In this document: positions 1 to 7,107 of the stretch, one piece after another
Position numbering within the stretch: the first letter of the stretch is position 1
Layout of the letters: every line of letters starts with the position of its first letter
Origin: an uncultured Lysobacter sp.
GTDB lineage: Bacteria; Pseudomonadota; Gammaproteobacteria; Xanthomonadales; Xanthomonadaceae
NCBI GenBank assembly: GCA_943913335.1
Contig: CALTXS010000029.1
Span: 1 to 8,448 of the forward strand
Length of the DNA: 8,448 bases
Direction of reading: 5' to 3'
Notes under the pieces: model-generated
What the model was told of the DNA's origin: nothing
The model's database searches: none
The model's input: only the letters and a program-made list of their open reading frames with translations
Program-made: the position numbers and the translations under genes

Positions 1-1215
1 GATCACTGCCCCATCGGGCAGCAGGCCCTGTGCTTCCTGCTCGTGCGCAAGCGTCAGATCGTTCGCAATTCCACGCGCCGCAAGGTCCGAAGTCGGCAAG
101 CGACGATGCGGATTCGAAGGACCTGCCATGTTACGCGTGACCGACGACAGATCGAACTGCAGGCGGCGTTCGTAATCGGCGGTGCGCAGCGCATCGGCCC
201 ACAGACCGGCCTGTTTGGCATAGGTTTCGACCAGTTGGACTTGCGAATCCTCGCGGCCGGTCAGACGCAGGTAATCAATGGTCTGCTGATCGATGTAGAA
301 CAGCGCAGCCGTGGCGCCGTATTCCGGTGTCATGTTGGAAATCGTGGCCCGATCGCCCACGGTCAGATGCGCCGCACCCTCACCGTGGAATTCGAGATAG
401 GCGCCGACCACGCGCTCGTTGCGCAGGAATTCGGTTAGTGCCAGCACGATGTCCGTGGCCGTGATTCCGGGCTGCGGTTTGCCCGTCAGCTCGACACCGA
501 TGATATCCGGCAGTCGCATCCATGAAGCGCGACCCAGCATGACACTCTCGGCCTCGAGCCCGCCGACGCCTACGGCGATCACACCCAGTGCATCGACGTG
601 CGGCGTATGGCTATCGGTGCCCACACAGGTATCGGGGAAGGCCACGCCATCCTGCACAGCCACCACCGGGCTCATTTTTTCCAGATTGATCTGGTGCATG
701 ATGCCGTTGCCGGGCGGGATCACATCGACATTGCGGAACGCACGCTTGGTCCAGTCAATGAAGTGGAAGCGGTCGGCGTTGCGACGATCCTCGATGGCGC
801 GATTGCGCTCAAAGGCCTGCGGATCAAAGCCGCCGCATTCGACTGCCAGCGAATGGTCCACGATCAGTTGCGTGGGCACCACCGGATTGATCTGGGCCGG
901 GTCGCCACCGCGCTCGGCGATGGCATCACGAAGACCGGCCAGATCGACCAGTGCAGTCTGCCCCAGGATGTCATGGCAAACCACGCGCACCGGGAACCAC
1001 GGAAAGTCCAGATCGCGGCGCCGTTCTATCAGCTGCGTCAGATAGGCATTCAACTGCTCGGGGTCGGCACGACGCACCAGATTTTCCGCATGAATCCGTG
1101 CGGTATACGGCAGGCGATCGTACGCGCCGGCCTGAATGGCATCAACGGCGGCGCGCGCATCAATCCATTGCAGACTGGTGCCGGCGAGCGGCTTAAGAAA
1201 CGGCGAGGCTTTCAT
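1..1215 (-). CDS. acnD: Fe/S-dependent 2-methylcitrate dehydratase AcnD, 5' part (3' end outside window)
   Basis: This is the first 405 residues of a protein in the aconitase A/IRP1 family, which is usually about 860-900 residues long. AcnD dehydrates 2-methylcitrate in the cytoplasmic methylcitrate cycle. It replaces the unrelated PrpD and normally works with the isomerase PrpF. Visible landmarks are PYTARIHAENLVRR near the N terminus, FPWFPVRVVCHDILGQTA, an active-site-type VDHS with D120 and H121, GNGIMHQINLE, GTDSHTP with D201, S202 and H203, and GGLEAESVMLGR. Near the edge there is FDLSSVTRNMAGPSNPHRR. The wording of these segments matches what I know of AcnD better than housekeeping AcnA, and the position after prpB and prpC agrees. 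The cysteines that bind the 4Fe-4S cluster lie further on in this family, so they cannot be checked here. The ATG start has CGGAG four bases upstream (1220-1224) and follows prpC by 18 nt. The reading frame is open to the window edge. Confidence 0.93.
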   Translation of the reverse strand, partial: MKASPFLKPLAGTSLQWIDARAAVDAIQAGAYDRLPYTARIHAENLVRRADPEQLNAYLTQLIERRRDLDFPWFPVRVVCHDILGQTALVDLAGLRDAIAERGGDPAQINPVVPTQLIVDHSLAVECGGFDPQAFERNRAIEDRRNADRFHFIDWTKRAFRNVDVIPPGNGIMHQINLEKMSPVVAVQDGVAFPDTCVGTDSHTPHVDALGVIAVGVGGLEAESVMLGRASWMRLPDIIGVELTGKPQPGITATDIVLALTEFLRNERVVGAYLEFHGEGAAHLTVGDRATISNMTPEYGATAALFYIDQQTIDYLRLTGREDSQVQLVETYAKQAGLWADALRTADYERRLQFDLSSVTRNMAGPSNPHRRLPTSDLAARGIANDLTLAHEQEAQGLLPDGAVI

Positions 1216-1233
1216 GGAACTCCGGAACTGAGA

Positions 1234-2403
1234 TTAGCGCTTGGCAATGGGGACGTACTTGCGATCCTCGGGGCCGACATAGTTCGCCGACGGACGAATG
1301 ATCTTGCCGTCCTCGCGCTGTTCAATGACGTGTGCTGACCAACCGGTAGTACGCGCAATGACAAACAGCGGCGTGAACATGGCCGTCGGAACGCCCATCA
1401 TGTGATACGCCGATGCGGAGTACCAGTCGAGATTCGGGAACATCTTCTTGGTGTCCATCATCAGATTCTCAATGCGCTCGGACACGTCGAACAGCGTCCT
1501 GTTGCCGCCGTCCTTGGTGAGCTTGCGCGACAGTTCCTTGATGATGGGATTGCGCGGATCGCCTATGGTGTAAACCGGATGACCGAAGCCGATGATGATT
1601 TCCTTGCGCTCCATGCGGGCGCGGATATCGGCTTCTGCTTCATCGGCGCTGCTATAGCGGGCAATGATGTCCATCGCGACTTCGTTGGCGCCACCATGCT
1701 TAGGACCACGCAGCGCACCGATCGCACCGGTGATACACGAATACATGTCGGATCCGGTACCGGCAATCACGCGCGCGGTAAAGGTAGACGCGTTGAACTC
1801 ATGCTCGGCGTACAGAATCAGCGACCTGTCGAGCGCTTCGGCATGCAGCTTGGACGGCTCTTCGCCATGCAGCAGATGCAGAAAGTGCGCAGCCACGCTG
1901 TCGTCATCAGTTTCGCAGTCGATGCGCTTGCCGTTGCGGGTGAAGTGCCACCAGTAGAGCAGCATTGAACCGAACGAAGCGATCAGGCGATCGGCAATGT
2001 CACGGGCCTCGGCAACCGGGTGCGTTTCGCGCTCCGGCAGCACCGTACCCAATACCGAACAGCCGGTGCGCATGACATCCATCGGGTGCGCATTGGCAGG
2101 AATCAGTTCGAGCGCTTCCTGCACGATGACAGGCAAACCGCGCAAGCGCTTGAGTTTGGTCTTATAGGCCTTGAGCTGCGAAGCAGTCGGCAGTGCGCCA
2201 TGGACCAGCAGGTGGGCCACTTCCTCGAAGGTGGACTGCGTCGCGAGATCGTGGATGTCGTAACCGCGGTAGTGCAGATCATTGCCGGAACGGCCAACAG
2301 TACACAGGGCGGTGTTACCGGCAGGCGTGCCGCTTAGGGCAACGGACTTTTTGACGCGCGGAGCGGCTGGCTCCTGGGCGACGGCTTGCTTTTTAGTGGC
2401 CAT
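1234..2403 (-). CDS. prpC: 2-methylcitrate synthase PrpC
   Basis: This 389-residue enzyme belongs to the citrate synthase family. It condenses propionyl-CoA with oxaloacetate to give 2-methylcitrate and CoA, the entry step of the cytoplasmic methylcitrate cycle. The catalytic triad is visible: H236 in PKHGGANE, H275 in GFGHPVY and D326 in LDWYSA. There is also H201 in AEHEFNAS, and likely carboxylate-binding arginines at R351 (ARTTGWSAH) and R370 (IIRPSA). The length fits PrpC (about 375-390) rather than hexameric GltA (about 430), and prpB and acnD flank it. The first 20 residues are rich in lysine, alanine and proline and precede the conserved fold, as is common in PrpC. The ATG start has AGGGAG (2409-2414) five bases upstream. 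It begins 17 nt after the prpB stop, so the two are probably co-transcribed. Some side activity with acetyl-CoA is known in the family. Confidence 0.96.
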   Translation of the reverse strand: MATKKQAVAQEPAAPRVKKSVALSGTPAGNTALCTVGRSGNDLHYRGYDIHDLATQSTFEEVAHLLVHGALPTASQLKAYKTKLKRLRGLPVIVQEALELIPANAHPMDVMRTGCSVLGTVLPERETHPVAEARDIADRLIASFGSMLLYWWHFTRNGKRIDCETDDDSVAAHFLHLLHGEEPSKLHAEALDRSLILYAEHEFNASTFTARVIAGTGSDMYSCITGAIGALRGPKHGGANEVAMDIIARYSSADEAEADIRARMERKEIIIGFGHPVYTIGDPRNPIIKELSRKLTKDGGNRTLFDVSERIENLMMDTKKMFPNLDWYSASAYHMMGVPTAMFTPLFVIARTTGWSAHVIEQREDGKIIRPSANYVGPEDRKYVPIAKR

Positions 2404-2420
2404 ATGAACTCCCTAATGAA

Positions 2421-3293
2421 TTATTTACCGAACAAGGTATCAAGCTTTTGTTCGTATGCGTGATAGCCCAGGAAATCGTACAGTTCCTCGCGCGTCTGCA
2501 AGGTATCAATGATGTTCTTTTGCGTGCCGTCGCGACGCACGGTTTCGTAGAAATGCAGTGCGGCCTTGTTCATGGCGCGATAGGCGCCACAGCAGTACAG
2601 CGCGATATCCACATTGGCCGATGCCAACTCCTGCGTCGTAAAGAACGGCGTCGAACCGAACTCCGTCAGGTTGGCCAGAATCGGCACCTTGACGGCTTCG
2701 CGGAAACGGCGGTAATCCTCGAGCGTTTTCATCGCCTCAGGGAAGATCATGTCGGCGCCTGCCTCGACATAGGCCACGGCACGCTCAATGGCGGCATCAA
2801 TGCCTTCGACCGCGGCGGCATCGGTACGGGCCATGATCACAAAGCCTGCATCGGTTCGCCCGTCAACGGCGGCTTTAACGCGATCTGTCATTTCCTGCGT
2901 GGAGACCACCTCTTTGTTGGGACGATGGCCGCAACGCTTCTGGCCGACCTGGTCTTCCATGTGGACTGCAGCTACACCGACGCGCTCAAAATTGCGAATG
3001 GTGCGCGAGATGTTGAACGCCCCACCCCAACCGGTATCGATATCGACCAGCAAGGGCATTTGCGTGGCATCGACGATGCGGCGCGCATCCGTCAGTACAT
3101 CTTCCATGGTGGAGATCCCCAGATCCGGCATACCCAGCGAGTTGGCAGCGACACCGCCACCCGACAGATACAGCGCTCGATAACCGGTGCGCTTGGCCAT
3201 CAGACCGGCGTAGGCCGTGATGGCACCCATGACTTGCAGCGGATGTTCCTCGGCGACGGCCTGGCGGAACTGTTGACCCAAAGAAACGTTCAT
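2421..3293 (-). CDS. prpB: 2-methylisocitrate lyase PrpB
   Basis: This 290-residue protein belongs to the isocitrate lyase/PEP mutase superfamily and matches the usual PrpB length. It cleaves 2-methylisocitrate to pyruvate and succinate, the last step of the methylcitrate cycle, in the cytoplasm. The signature KRCGH carries the catalytic C121. Likely Mg2+ and substrate ligands are D84 and D86 in VDIDTGWG, E113 in HMEDQ, R156 in MARTDA, E186 in FPEA and N208 in LANLTEFG. The [16 protein letters not shown] segment (about residues 44-59) is typical of PrpB. KRCGH and the PrpC/AcnD neighbours argue against isocitrate lyase (much longer, KKCGH) and oxaloacetate decarboxylase. The ATG start has only a modest ribosome binding site (GGAAAGACGAG just upstream). 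The 63-nt gap to mdh is the widest in the cluster and contains a hairpin. Confidence 0.96.
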   Translation of the reverse strand: MNVSLGQQFRQAVAEEHPLQVMGAITAYAGLMAKRTGYRALYLSGGGVAANSLGMPDLGISTMEDVLTDARRIVDATQMPLLVDIDTGWGGAFNISRTIRNFERVGVAAVHMEDQVGQKRCGHRPNKEVVSTQEMTDRVKAAVDGRTDAGFVIMARTDAAAVEGIDAAIERAVAYVEAGADMIFPEAMKTLEDYRRFREAVKVPILANLTEFGSTPFFTTQELASANVDIALYCCGAYRAMNKAALHFYETVRRDGTQKNIIDTLQTREELYDFLGYHAYEQKLDTLFGK

Positions 3294-3318
3294 CTCGTCT
3301 TTCCGTATTCCAAAGCGA

Positions 3319-3342
3319 GCAAGGCAGCCGAGGCTGCCTTGC
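3319..3342 (-). promoter_or_regulatory. Perfect hairpin between mdh and prpB (possible attenuator, processing site or weak terminator)
   Basis: Two perfect 11-base arms, GCAAGGCAGCC (3319-3329) and its complement (3332-3342), are separated by two bases. In RNA this gives a GC-rich stem of about 10 bp with a four-base loop. It begins 14 nt after the mdh stop. On the minus strand it is followed by TCGCTTTGGAAT, which is not a proper U-tract, so it is a poor intrinsic terminator. Its position suggests partial termination, RNA processing or 3'-end protection of mdh mRNA, which would let prpB, prpC and acnD be expressed differently from mdh. The structure is seen directly; the role is inferred. 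Confidence 0.6.
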
Positions 3343-3356
3343 GGAGTGTTTGTTGC

Positions 3357-4340
3357 TTACAGCAGGTGGGCGACGCCCGAGCGTTCTTCTTCGAGCTCGG
3401 CCAGCGTCTTGTCCATGGCCGCGCGCGAAAACTCATCGACCGGGACATCCTTGACCAAGGTGTAGTCGCCGCCTTTGGTCACCACCGGGAAGCCGTAGAT
3501 GACGCCCTCAGGGATGCCGTAGCTGCCATCGCTGGGGACACCCATGGTGACCCATTCGCCATTACTGCCCAGCGCCCAGTCGCGCATATGGTCGATGGCG
3601 GCGTTGGCGGCCGAAGCAGCCGACGACAGACCGCGAGCCTCAATGATGGCGGCGCCGCGCTTACCCACGGTGGGGATAAAGGTGTTGGCGTTCCAGTCGG
3701 CGTCGTTGATCTTGTCTTTCAGAGAAGCGCCTTCAACGGTTGCGAAACGGTAATCCGGGTACATCGTCGGGCTGTGGTTGCCCCACACGACCAGCTTGCG
3801 GATATCAGCGACAGGCACAGCGGCCTTGGTGGCCAGTTGCGACAGCGCGCGGTTGTGGTCCAGACGCAACATAGCGGTGAAGTTGCGTGCCGGCAGATCC
3901 GGCGCCGACTTCATGGCGATGTAGGCATTGGTGTTGGCCGGGTTACCGACCACCAGCACCTTGACGTTGCGGCTAGCCACTTTGTTCAGTGCCTTGCCCT
4001 GCACCGTAAAGATTTCGGCGTTCTTGAGCAGCAGGTCCTTGCGTTCCATACCCGGACCGCGCGGCATGGCGCCGACCAGCAGAGCGTAATCTGCGTCTTT
4101 GAAGGCCACTTCCGGATCGTCGGTACCGACCATGCCGGCCAGCAACGGGAATGCGCAGTCTTCGAGTTCCATCATCACGCCCTTGAGCGCGGCTTGAGCC
4201 TTTTCGAAGGGAACTTCGAGCATTTGCAGAATGACCGGCTGGTCTTTACCCAGCATTTCGCCGGCAGCAATACGGAACAGCAGGGAGTAGCCGATTTGGC
4301 CGGCAGCGCCGGTAACGGCAACGCGAACAGGAGCTTTCAT
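3357..4340 (-). CDS. mdh: Malate dehydrogenase (cytosolic-type, NAD-dependent)
   Basis: This 327-residue enzyme reversibly oxidises malate to oxaloacetate with NAD in the TCA cycle. Its dinucleotide-binding loop GAAGQIG is at residues 11-17. The substrate arginines are R94 and R100 in [11 protein letters not shown], and GNPANTNA starts at residue 132. The Asp/Arg pair is D161 and R164 in LRLDHNR, and the catalytic histidine is H189 in [11 protein letters not shown]. The [13 protein letters not shown] and [11 protein letters not shown] wording is that of the cytosolic-type family common in Betaproteobacteria and Actinobacteria, not the E. coli type of about 312 residues. A longer reading from a TTG at 4358 is possible. 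I prefer the ATG at 4340 because AAGGA (4347-4351) lies six bases upstream, the family N terminus starts there, and it avoids overlap with the preceding stop. The gene sits 14 nt after the aminotransferase, so the two probably share a transcript. MDH would supply oxaloacetate to PrpC encoded downstream. Confidence 0.97.
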   Translation of the reverse strand: MKAPVRVAVTGAAGQIGYSLLFRIAAGEMLGKDQPVILQMLEVPFEKAQAALKGVMMELEDCAFPLLAGMVGTDDPEVAFKDADYALLVGAMPRGPGMERKDLLLKNAEIFTVQGKALNKVASRNVKVLVVGNPANTNAYIAMKSAPDLPARNFTAMLRLDHNRALSQLATKAAVPVADIRKLVVWGNHSPTMYPDYRFATVEGASLKDKINDADWNANTFIPTVGKRGAAIIEARGLSSAASAANAAIDHMRDWALGSNGEWVTMGVPSDGSYGIPEGVIYGFPVVTKGGDYTLVKDVPVDEFSRAAMDKTLAELEEERSGVAHLL

Positions 4341-4346
4341 GAGGGA

Positions 4347-4351
4347 TCCTT
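4347..4351 (-). promoter_or_regulatory. Ribosome binding site deciding the mdh start
   Basis: AAGGA on the minus strand is six bases before the ATG at 4340. It lies inside the extra coding stretch that a TTG start at 4358 would add, so it supports the shorter protein that begins MKAPVRVAV. Confidence 0.7.
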
Positions 4352-4354
4352 GAA

Positions 4355-5560
4355 TCAAGACAGTTCAGAGAAGAAAGAAGCGATACGGTCCATACCCGGC
4401 TGCAGTTGCGGCGTCGGGCAGGTGTAGCTGATACGGATGGAGCGCGGCGCACCGAAGGCCGAGCCCGGCACGCAGGCGACGCCCTTGGATTCGAGCAGGG
4501 CATTGCAGAAGTCCACATCATTGGCGATGGCCTGGCCGGTCGGGCCATGCGTCTTGCCGAAGGCACAGGAGATGTCCGGGAATACATAGAACGCACCCTG
4601 TGGACGGGGGCAGACCACGCCCTCGATGCTGTTCAGCACGTCCATGACCAAATCGCGCTTGGACTCGAATTCACGGCACTTCTGTTCCGGCACATCCTGC
4701 GGGCCGGTCAGTGCCGCCACGCCGGCCGCGTTAACCATTTCGCTGACGTTGGTGATGTGATTGGAATTCAGCGTGACGACCGCATTGGCAACTGCGGTCG
4801 GTGCCGCCGCAAAGCCCAGGCGCCAACCCGGCATGCCGTAGGTCTTGGACAGCGAGTCGACAAAGATGACGCGATCGCGAAGTGCCGGCTGATGCATGAT
4901 GAAGTTGGTGTACTCGACCCCGTCGAACAGCATGCGGTTATAGATATCGTCGGTGATGATCCAGGTATCGGGATACTTGACCAGCACATCGGCCAGTGCT
5001 TTGACCTCGTCGGGACCGTAGACCATGCCGGTGGGATTCGACGGGTTGTTGAACAGGAACACCTTGGGCTTGCGCGCCATGGCTTCTTCGAGCTGTTGCG
5101 GCGTGATCTTGTAGTTCTGTTCGGCCAGCGCGGGGATCAGGTCGATTTCGGCGCCGACAATTTCGGCGATATCCACATAGCTAGTCCAGTACGGAACCGG
5201 GAAGGCAATGGTGTCGCCCTCGTTCAGCAAGGCCTCGAACAGGTTGTACAGCACGTGCTTGGCGCCATCTCCGGTGACGATGTTTTCACGTCCGTAACCG
5301 GTCAGGCCGATCTGTTCCATGTGCTTGATGAAGGCATCGAGCAGTGCATCGGGACCGCGATTGCTGCCGTATTGGCCAGTATCGTGCTTCAGAGCCTCTT
5401 CGACGGCTGCATACACATGCGGGCCCGGCAGAAAGTTCGGAACACCGATCGAAAACGAAATGATGTCCTTGCCTTGCGCCTTTAATGCCTTTGCCTTGTT
5501 GGCAACTGCCATAATGGCACTAGGCTTGGCGCGGCTCATTCGCTGTGCGAGGTCCAGCAT
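4355..5560 (-). CDS. PLP-dependent class I/II aminotransferase, AspB/AspC-like, substrate unproven
   Basis: This 401-residue fold-type I aminotransferase has all the family hallmarks. K239 in [14 protein letters not shown] should form the Schiff base with PLP. N175 is in NNPSNPTG, D204 and Y207 in TDDIY, R247 in GWRLG, and R376 in IRISY probably binds the substrate alpha-carboxylate. The family motif near residue 40, often GEPDF, reads [13 protein letters not shown] here. The most likely role is transfer between aspartate or another amino acid and 2-oxoglutarate. The next gene, mdh, makes oxaloacetate, which fits an aspartate aminotransferase. Alanine, aromatic or branched-chain donors cannot be excluded, so no symbol is given. 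The ATG start has a strong GAGGTGA (5568-5574) seven bases upstream and an extended -10 promoter behind that. It appears to be the first gene of the five-gene cluster. It ends 14 nt before mdh and is probably cytoplasmic, with no signal peptide. Confidence 0.9.
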   Translation of the reverse strand: MLDLAQRMSRAKPSAIMAVANKAKALKAQGKDIISFSIGVPNFLPGPHVYAAVEEALKHDTGQYGSNRGPDALLDAFIKHMEQIGLTGYGRENIVTGDGAKHVLYNLFEALLNEGDTIAFPVPYWTSYVDIAEIVGAEIDLIPALAEQNYKITPQQLEEAMARKPKVFLFNNPSNPTGMVYGPDEVKALADVLVKYPDTWIITDDIYNRMLFDGVEYTNFIMHQPALRDRVIFVDSLSKTYGMPGWRLGFAAAPTAVANAVVTLNSNHITNVSEMVNAAGVAALTGPQDVPEQKCREFESKRDLVMDVLNSIEGVVCPRPQGAFYVFPDISCAFGKTHGPTGQAIANDVDFCNALLESKGVACVPGSAFGAPRSIRISYTCPTPQLQPGMDRIASFFSELS

Positions 5561-5595
5561 GGAATAGTCACCTCAAGTCCAGAAAGTGGTCCTCT

Positions 5596-5604
5596 ATTCT
5601 AGCA
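5596..5604 (-). promoter_or_regulatory. Extended -10 promoter for the aminotransferase-mdh-prpBC-acnD cluster
   Basis: On the minus strand this reads TGCTAGAAT, a TGn extended -10 followed by TAGAAT (5 of 6 matches to TATAAT). No good -35 is seen at 17 nt (TCGAGT, weak), which is common for extended -10 promoters. Transcription would start near 5589 and give a leader of about 28 nt containing the GAGGTGA ribosome binding site. On the plus strand the overlapping TATTCT (5595-5600) is a weaker -10 candidate for the divergent hydrolase gene. This is pattern matching only. Confidence 0.5.
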
Positions 5605-5638
5605 TGCGACCCCACCTCACTCGACCCTCGGAGCGCAC

Positions 5639-6340
5639 ATGACCCCCACCCTTCTGATCCCCGGCCTGGCCTGTACTGCCGCCCTTTTTCGGGACCAAGT
5701 CGGTGCCCTGAACGCCTTTGGCCCGGTCCATATCGCTGACCATCGCGGTGCCGACACCATCGGCGACTTGGCCGCGAACATCCTGAAAACGGCACCGTCG
5801 CATTTCCGACTGTGCGGCTTATCAATGGGTGGCTATATTGCCTTCGAAATCTGGCGGCAGGCACCGGAGCGCGTGACGCACATGGCGCTGCTCGACACCT
5901 CAGCGCGGCCCGATACGCCCGAGGGCACTCAAAAGCGCAAGGATGCCATCGCCCTGTGCCGTAAGGGGCAATATCTGCGCGTCATTAAGGAAGGCATCCC
6001 CAACCTGCTGACCGAGGAACATGCCCGCACCGCCTCCATGCGCGAGCGCGTTATCGAAATGGCGGAGGACTGCGGCTCGCAAGGCTACATCGCGCAGCAG
6101 ATGGCCAATGCCACGCGTCCCGACTCGCGGCCGACGCTCAGCGCCATCACGGTGCCGACCTTGGTGCTTGTTGGCGAACACGACGTGCTGACTCCGGAGC
6201 CCTTGGCTGTAGAAATTGTCGAAGGCATCGGCGCGCATGCGGAATTGGAGGTACTGCAACAGGCCGCGCATCTGACGCCGCTGGAACAGCCCTTGGCCGT
6301 TCGCGCCGCCTTGACCGAGTTCTTTGCGCGATATCCGTAA
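5639..6340 (+). CDS. Small alpha/beta-fold hydrolase, substrate unknown
   Basis: This 233-residue protein of the alpha/beta hydrolase superfamily resembles the esterase/lactonase/MhpC-like group. The catalytic triad is clear: nucleophile S62 in the elbow GLSMGG, acid D182 in LVGEHDVLTP, and H211 in AAHLTPLEQP. LLIPGL near residue 5 marks the usual oxyanion-hole region after the first core strand. The protein is shorter than the typical 260-300 residues because the N terminus starts directly at that strand and the cap between residues 90 and 165 is small. There is no signal peptide or membrane segment, so it should be cytoplasmic. The ATG start has CGGAG (5629-5633) five bases upstream. It is transcribed alone, divergent from the aminotransferase, and ends at a strong terminator. 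The context gives no reliable substrate. Confidence 0.88.
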   Translation: MTPTLLIPGLACTAALFRDQVGALNAFGPVHIADHRGADTIGDLAANILKTAPSHFRLCGLSMGGYIAFEIWRQAPERVTHMALLDTSARPDTPEGTQKRKDAIALCRKGQYLRVIKEGIPNLLTEEHARTASMRERVIEMAEDCGSQGYIAQQMANATRPDSRPTLSAITVPTLVLVGEHDVLTPEPLAVEIVEGIGAHAELEVLQQAAHLTPLEQPLAVRAALTEFFARYP

Positions 6341-6361
6341 GCTCGCGCAGCGCGCACCAGC

Positions 6362-6393
6362 AAAAAAGCCCAGGTGCGAACACCTGGGCTTTT
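6362..6393. terminator. Bidirectional intrinsic terminator between the hydrolase gene and ppiB
   Basis: A perfect nine-base-pair GC-rich stem, GCCCAGGTG (6368-6376) with its complement (6381-6389), closes a CGAA loop. It is flanked by six A residues on the left (6362-6367) and TTTTGTCT on the right. Read rightwards it ends the hydrolase transcript, with T-tract 6390-6393. Read leftwards it ends ppiB with six consecutive U residues. The arrangement is typical of convergent genes sharing one terminator. Confidence 0.92.
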
Positions 6394-6438
6394 GTCTGTA
6401 AGGCTACATGGTCACAAGGACCACTGCCTTACGCCGCA

Positions 6439-6942
6439 TCAGGCGCGGTTGGCGTCCAGCGTCTGGTTCCATTGCGCAACGCGATCGGCCTTGGCATCCA
6501 GAACGGCTTGCGCATCGCCTTCGATCTTGACCGAGTTGATCAGGTCGCCCTGTTGCACGGTGTCAACGATTTCCTGGCCTTCGAGCACTTTGCCGAATAC
6601 GGTGTGCTTGCCGTCAAGCCACGGGCATTCGACATGCGTGATGAAGAATTGCGAGCCGTTGGTGTTCGGACCGGCGTTGGCCATGGACAGAACGCCGCGC
6701 TGGTGGCTAAGGCCGTTGTCGGCTTCGTCTTCGAAGCGGTAGCCCGGGCCGCCGCTACCGATGCCCTGCGGGCAGCCGCCCTGGACCATGAAATCGGCGA
6801 TGACGCGGTGGAAGTTCAGGCCGTTGTAGAAACCGCGCTGGGCCAGATTGACGAAGTTAGCGACGGTCAGCGGGGCCTTCTCGGGTTCCAGTTGGATCTT
6901 GATGGGACCGCGGGAAGTGTCGAATTGGGCGATCAGGCTCAT
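6439..6942 (-). CDS. ppiB: Peptidyl-prolyl cis-trans isomerase, cytoplasmic cyclophilin PpiB
   Basis: This 167-residue cyclophilin catalyses cis-trans isomerisation of Xaa-Pro bonds during protein folding. Active-site features are R46 in NFHRVI, F51 and Q54 in FMVQGG, F99/F100 in SQFFIT, W108 in PWLDGKH and H113. W108 occupies the place of the tryptophan that contacts cyclosporin in sensitive cyclophilins. There is no signal peptide, which points to the cytoplasmic PpiB type rather than periplasmic PpiA. About 25 residues at the C terminus (after VKIEG), rich in alanine, aspartate and glutamine, extend past the conserved barrel; their role is unknown. The ATG at 6942 is preceded by GGAG (6948-6951) with five bases between. 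The reading frame stays open far upstream, antisense to typA, but the cyclophilin homology begins exactly at this ATG. The gene is divergent from typA and ends toward the shared terminator. Confidence 0.95.
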   Translation of the reverse strand: MSLIAQFDTSRGPIKIQLEPEKAPLTVANFVNLAQRGFYNGLNFHRVIADFMVQGGCPQGIGSGGPGYRFEDEADNGLSHQRGVLSMANAGPNTNGSQFFITHVECPWLDGKHTVFGKVLEGQEIVDTVQQGDLINSVKIEGDAQAVLDAKADRVAQWNQTLDANRA

Positions 6943-7107
6943 AGGTGCTCCGAATAGTGGGAATGGACAGGCTCGTTCAGTTTGAACCCGTGTTCGAAAT
7001 GGATATGGGGCCAAAAGCCCGATGAACAAGCCCGCAGAGTATAATATGGCGCTCCTAATTACATCCCCAGCCGGTGGCCGCTTTTGCGCTCCGCCGCGAG
7101 AATCCCC
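6943..7107. promoter_or_regulatory. Divergent ppiB/typA intergenic region with small inverted repeats
   Basis: This 165-nt stretch holds the start signals of both genes. Besides the TATAAT described separately, it contains a small inverted repeat, GAAC (6984-6987) with GTTC (6992-6995). In RNA this can extend to a seven-pair stem by one G-U pair. A GGGC/GCCC pair lies around a CAAAA loop at 7008-7020. Neither matches an operator I can name. On the minus strand the same AT-rich core reads TATACT and TATTAT (7038-7046), a possible ppiB -10 with a leader of roughly 90 nt, but no matching -35 is visible. Confidence 0.4.
7040..7045 (+). promoter_or_regulatory. typA promoter -10 element (consensus TATAAT)
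   Basis: This is an exact TATAAT hexamer in an otherwise GC-rich region. No good -35 lies 16-18 nt upstream (GCCCGA at 17 nt), so activity may depend on another factor. Transcription would begin near 7052 and leave a leader of about 56 nt before the typA ATG. The bases just after the hexamer (ATGGCGCTCC) are GC-rich, as at promoters that respond to ppGpp; that link is inference. Confidence 0.6.

Noticed and set aside
43..1338. Overlapping plus-strand open frames opposite acnD.
   Set aside because: The minus strand gives an unbroken AcnD sequence with conserved motifs along its whole length. The plus-strand frames show no conserved motifs.
2448..4427. A 659-codon plus-strand open frame across prpB, mdh and the start of the upstream gene's 3' end.
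   Set aside because: It is antisense to well-identified enzymes and crosses two intergenic gaps. It is rich in His, Arg and Gly with no domain pattern, as expected from the reverse of biased codons.
4406..5485. A 359-codon plus-strand open frame within the aminotransferase gene.
   Set aside because: It lies fully antisense to a complete aminotransferase with all catalytic residues, and no recognisable family is encoded.
6430..6447. CGCC/GGCG inverted repeat with GCATCAGGC wording that resembles part of an enteric REP element.
   Set aside because: It is only four base pairs long, overlaps the ppiB stop region, and has no second copy in the window.
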